Shown here: positions 6,761-6,993 of the stretch, piece after piece
Position numbering within the stretch: the stretch's first letter is position 1
Layout: every line of letters starts with the position of its first letter
Translations under genes and position numbers: made by a program
The notes under the pieces: model-generated
Database searches by the model: none
The model's input: only the letters and a program-made list of their open reading frames with translations
Told to the model about the DNA's origin: nothing
Assembly (NCBI GenBank): GCA_019421105.1
Contig: JAHZFY010000060.1
Span: 1-6,993 of the forward strand
Length of the DNA stretch: 6,993 nt
Direction: 5' to 3'
DNA from: a bacterium
GTDB taxonomy: Bacteria; Bacillota_I; Bacilli_A; RFN20; CAG-826

Positions 6761-6993
6761 GTTTTCCTCCCGAACAATCATCGGATCTCTTTTTAAATTG
6801 TGTCTGATTGACTTTGTGACTTTTTCTTTGATATCCTCACAAACCTTTTCATTGTCAAATGGAGCATTTTTATTTAATGCATCAGAAATTTCACTAACAT
6901 AAATGTTAGTAATCTGCCTTAAAATTGGTTCTGCATCTTTAACAAATACAAACCCTCTCATTTGGCAATCAGGCTTTGCGATTATTTGACGTG
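6761..6993 (-). CDS. rnj: Ribonuclease J, C-terminal end (partial; no stop before ftsK)
   Basis: About 77 residues are visible, entering from beyond the window edge. IIAKPDCQMRGFVFVKDAE matches the RNase J pattern 'i.sgPDi.sRGFVYvresE', followed by a helical region and VTKSIRHNLKRDPMIV, which matches the closing 'vr..l..yl...t.RrPMIlP' of the family. RNase J is a metallo-beta-lactamase-fold 5'-3' exo- and endoribonuclease central to mRNA decay and rRNA maturation in Bacillota. The visible part is only the C-terminal domain, which in relatives supports dimer formation; the catalytic core is upstream. Family members normally stop a few residues after PMI.P, but here the frame continues RDPMIVREEN straight into the ftsK ATG without a stop. 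The end given is therefore the last base before the ftsK start, not a real stop codon. I am sure of the family and unsure of how the protein ends. Confidence 0.85.
6766..6771 (-). promoter_or_regulatory. Strong Shine-Dalgarno of ftsK
   Basis: GGGAGG on the minus strand, followed by AAAAC and then the ATG at 6760. It is the only near-consensus ribosome binding site at normal spacing in the window. It decides the ftsK start against the longer open frame that continues into rnj. It lies inside the RNase J coding frame (the Arg-Glu-Glu-Asn codons). Confidence 0.88.

Noticed and set aside
6761..6961. Taking the ATG at 6961 as the ftsK start (979 residues)
   Set aside because: The first 67 residues read as the RNase J C-terminus, the frame is open further upstream, and the ATG at 6760 has a strong GGGAGG at ideal spacing.
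1..6993. TGA read as tryptophan (Mycoplasma code)
   Set aside because: Conserved tryptophans, such as those near the start of the acyltransferase, are TGG, and all genes keep full family length without reading through TGA.
1..6993. CRISPR array, tRNA/rRNA, insertion sequence or riboswitch
   Set aside because: No regularly spaced repeats, cloverleaf, transposase motif or long untranslated leader was seen; the only non-coding gap of note is 708-766, filled by the terminator.

Overview
The window is AT-rich DNA from a low-GC Gram-positive bacterium (Bacillota). Tryptophan is written TGG, every complete gene ends in TAA, and no TGA is needed inside a gene, so the standard bacterial code fits and a TGA=Trp mycoplasma is unlikely. 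A relative of the non-mycoplasma Mollicutes, Erysipelotrichia or uncultured gut Bacilli seems plausible from composition and gene content, but this is inference.

Layout. Bases 1-707 (+ strand) hold the 3' end of an unrecognised, probably surface-exposed protein with a Pro/Ala-rich tail. A symmetrical hairpin flanked by A and T tracts (727-756) lies between it and a converging operon and can serve both strands. From 6993 down to 767 everything is on the minus strand and tightly packed, in transcription order: the C-terminal end of RNase J (rnj, cut by the window edge), ftsK (DNA translocase), acpS (holo-ACP synthase), pulA (cytoplasmic type I pullulanase, AmyX-like) and a plsC-type acyltransferase. 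The junctions are an in-frame run-on (rnj/ftsK), a one-base stop/start overlap (ftsK/acpS) and two 2-nt gaps (acpS/pulA and pulA/plsC). No internal promoter or terminator was recognised, so the genes are probably co-transcribed from a promoter outside the window.

How they fit together. AcpS activates acyl carrier protein for fatty acid synthesis and PlsC places acyl chains on glycerol phosphate, so both serve membrane lipid synthesis. FtsK clears chromosomes from the division septum and RNase J turns over RNA. Pullulanase trims branched alpha-glucan and is the odd metabolic member. This looks like a housekeeping growth/division operon.

The most unusual observation is that the RNase J reading frame has no stop before ftsK: it runs through the ftsK ribosome binding site and start codon in frame. 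The ftsK start carries the only strong Shine-Dalgarno in the window and is followed at once by an A8-G-A7 run. A -1 slip there would end RNase J a few codons later. This could be a real RNase J-FtsK fusion, a recoding site, or a one-base assembly error. I did not find a clearly novel multi-gene system.
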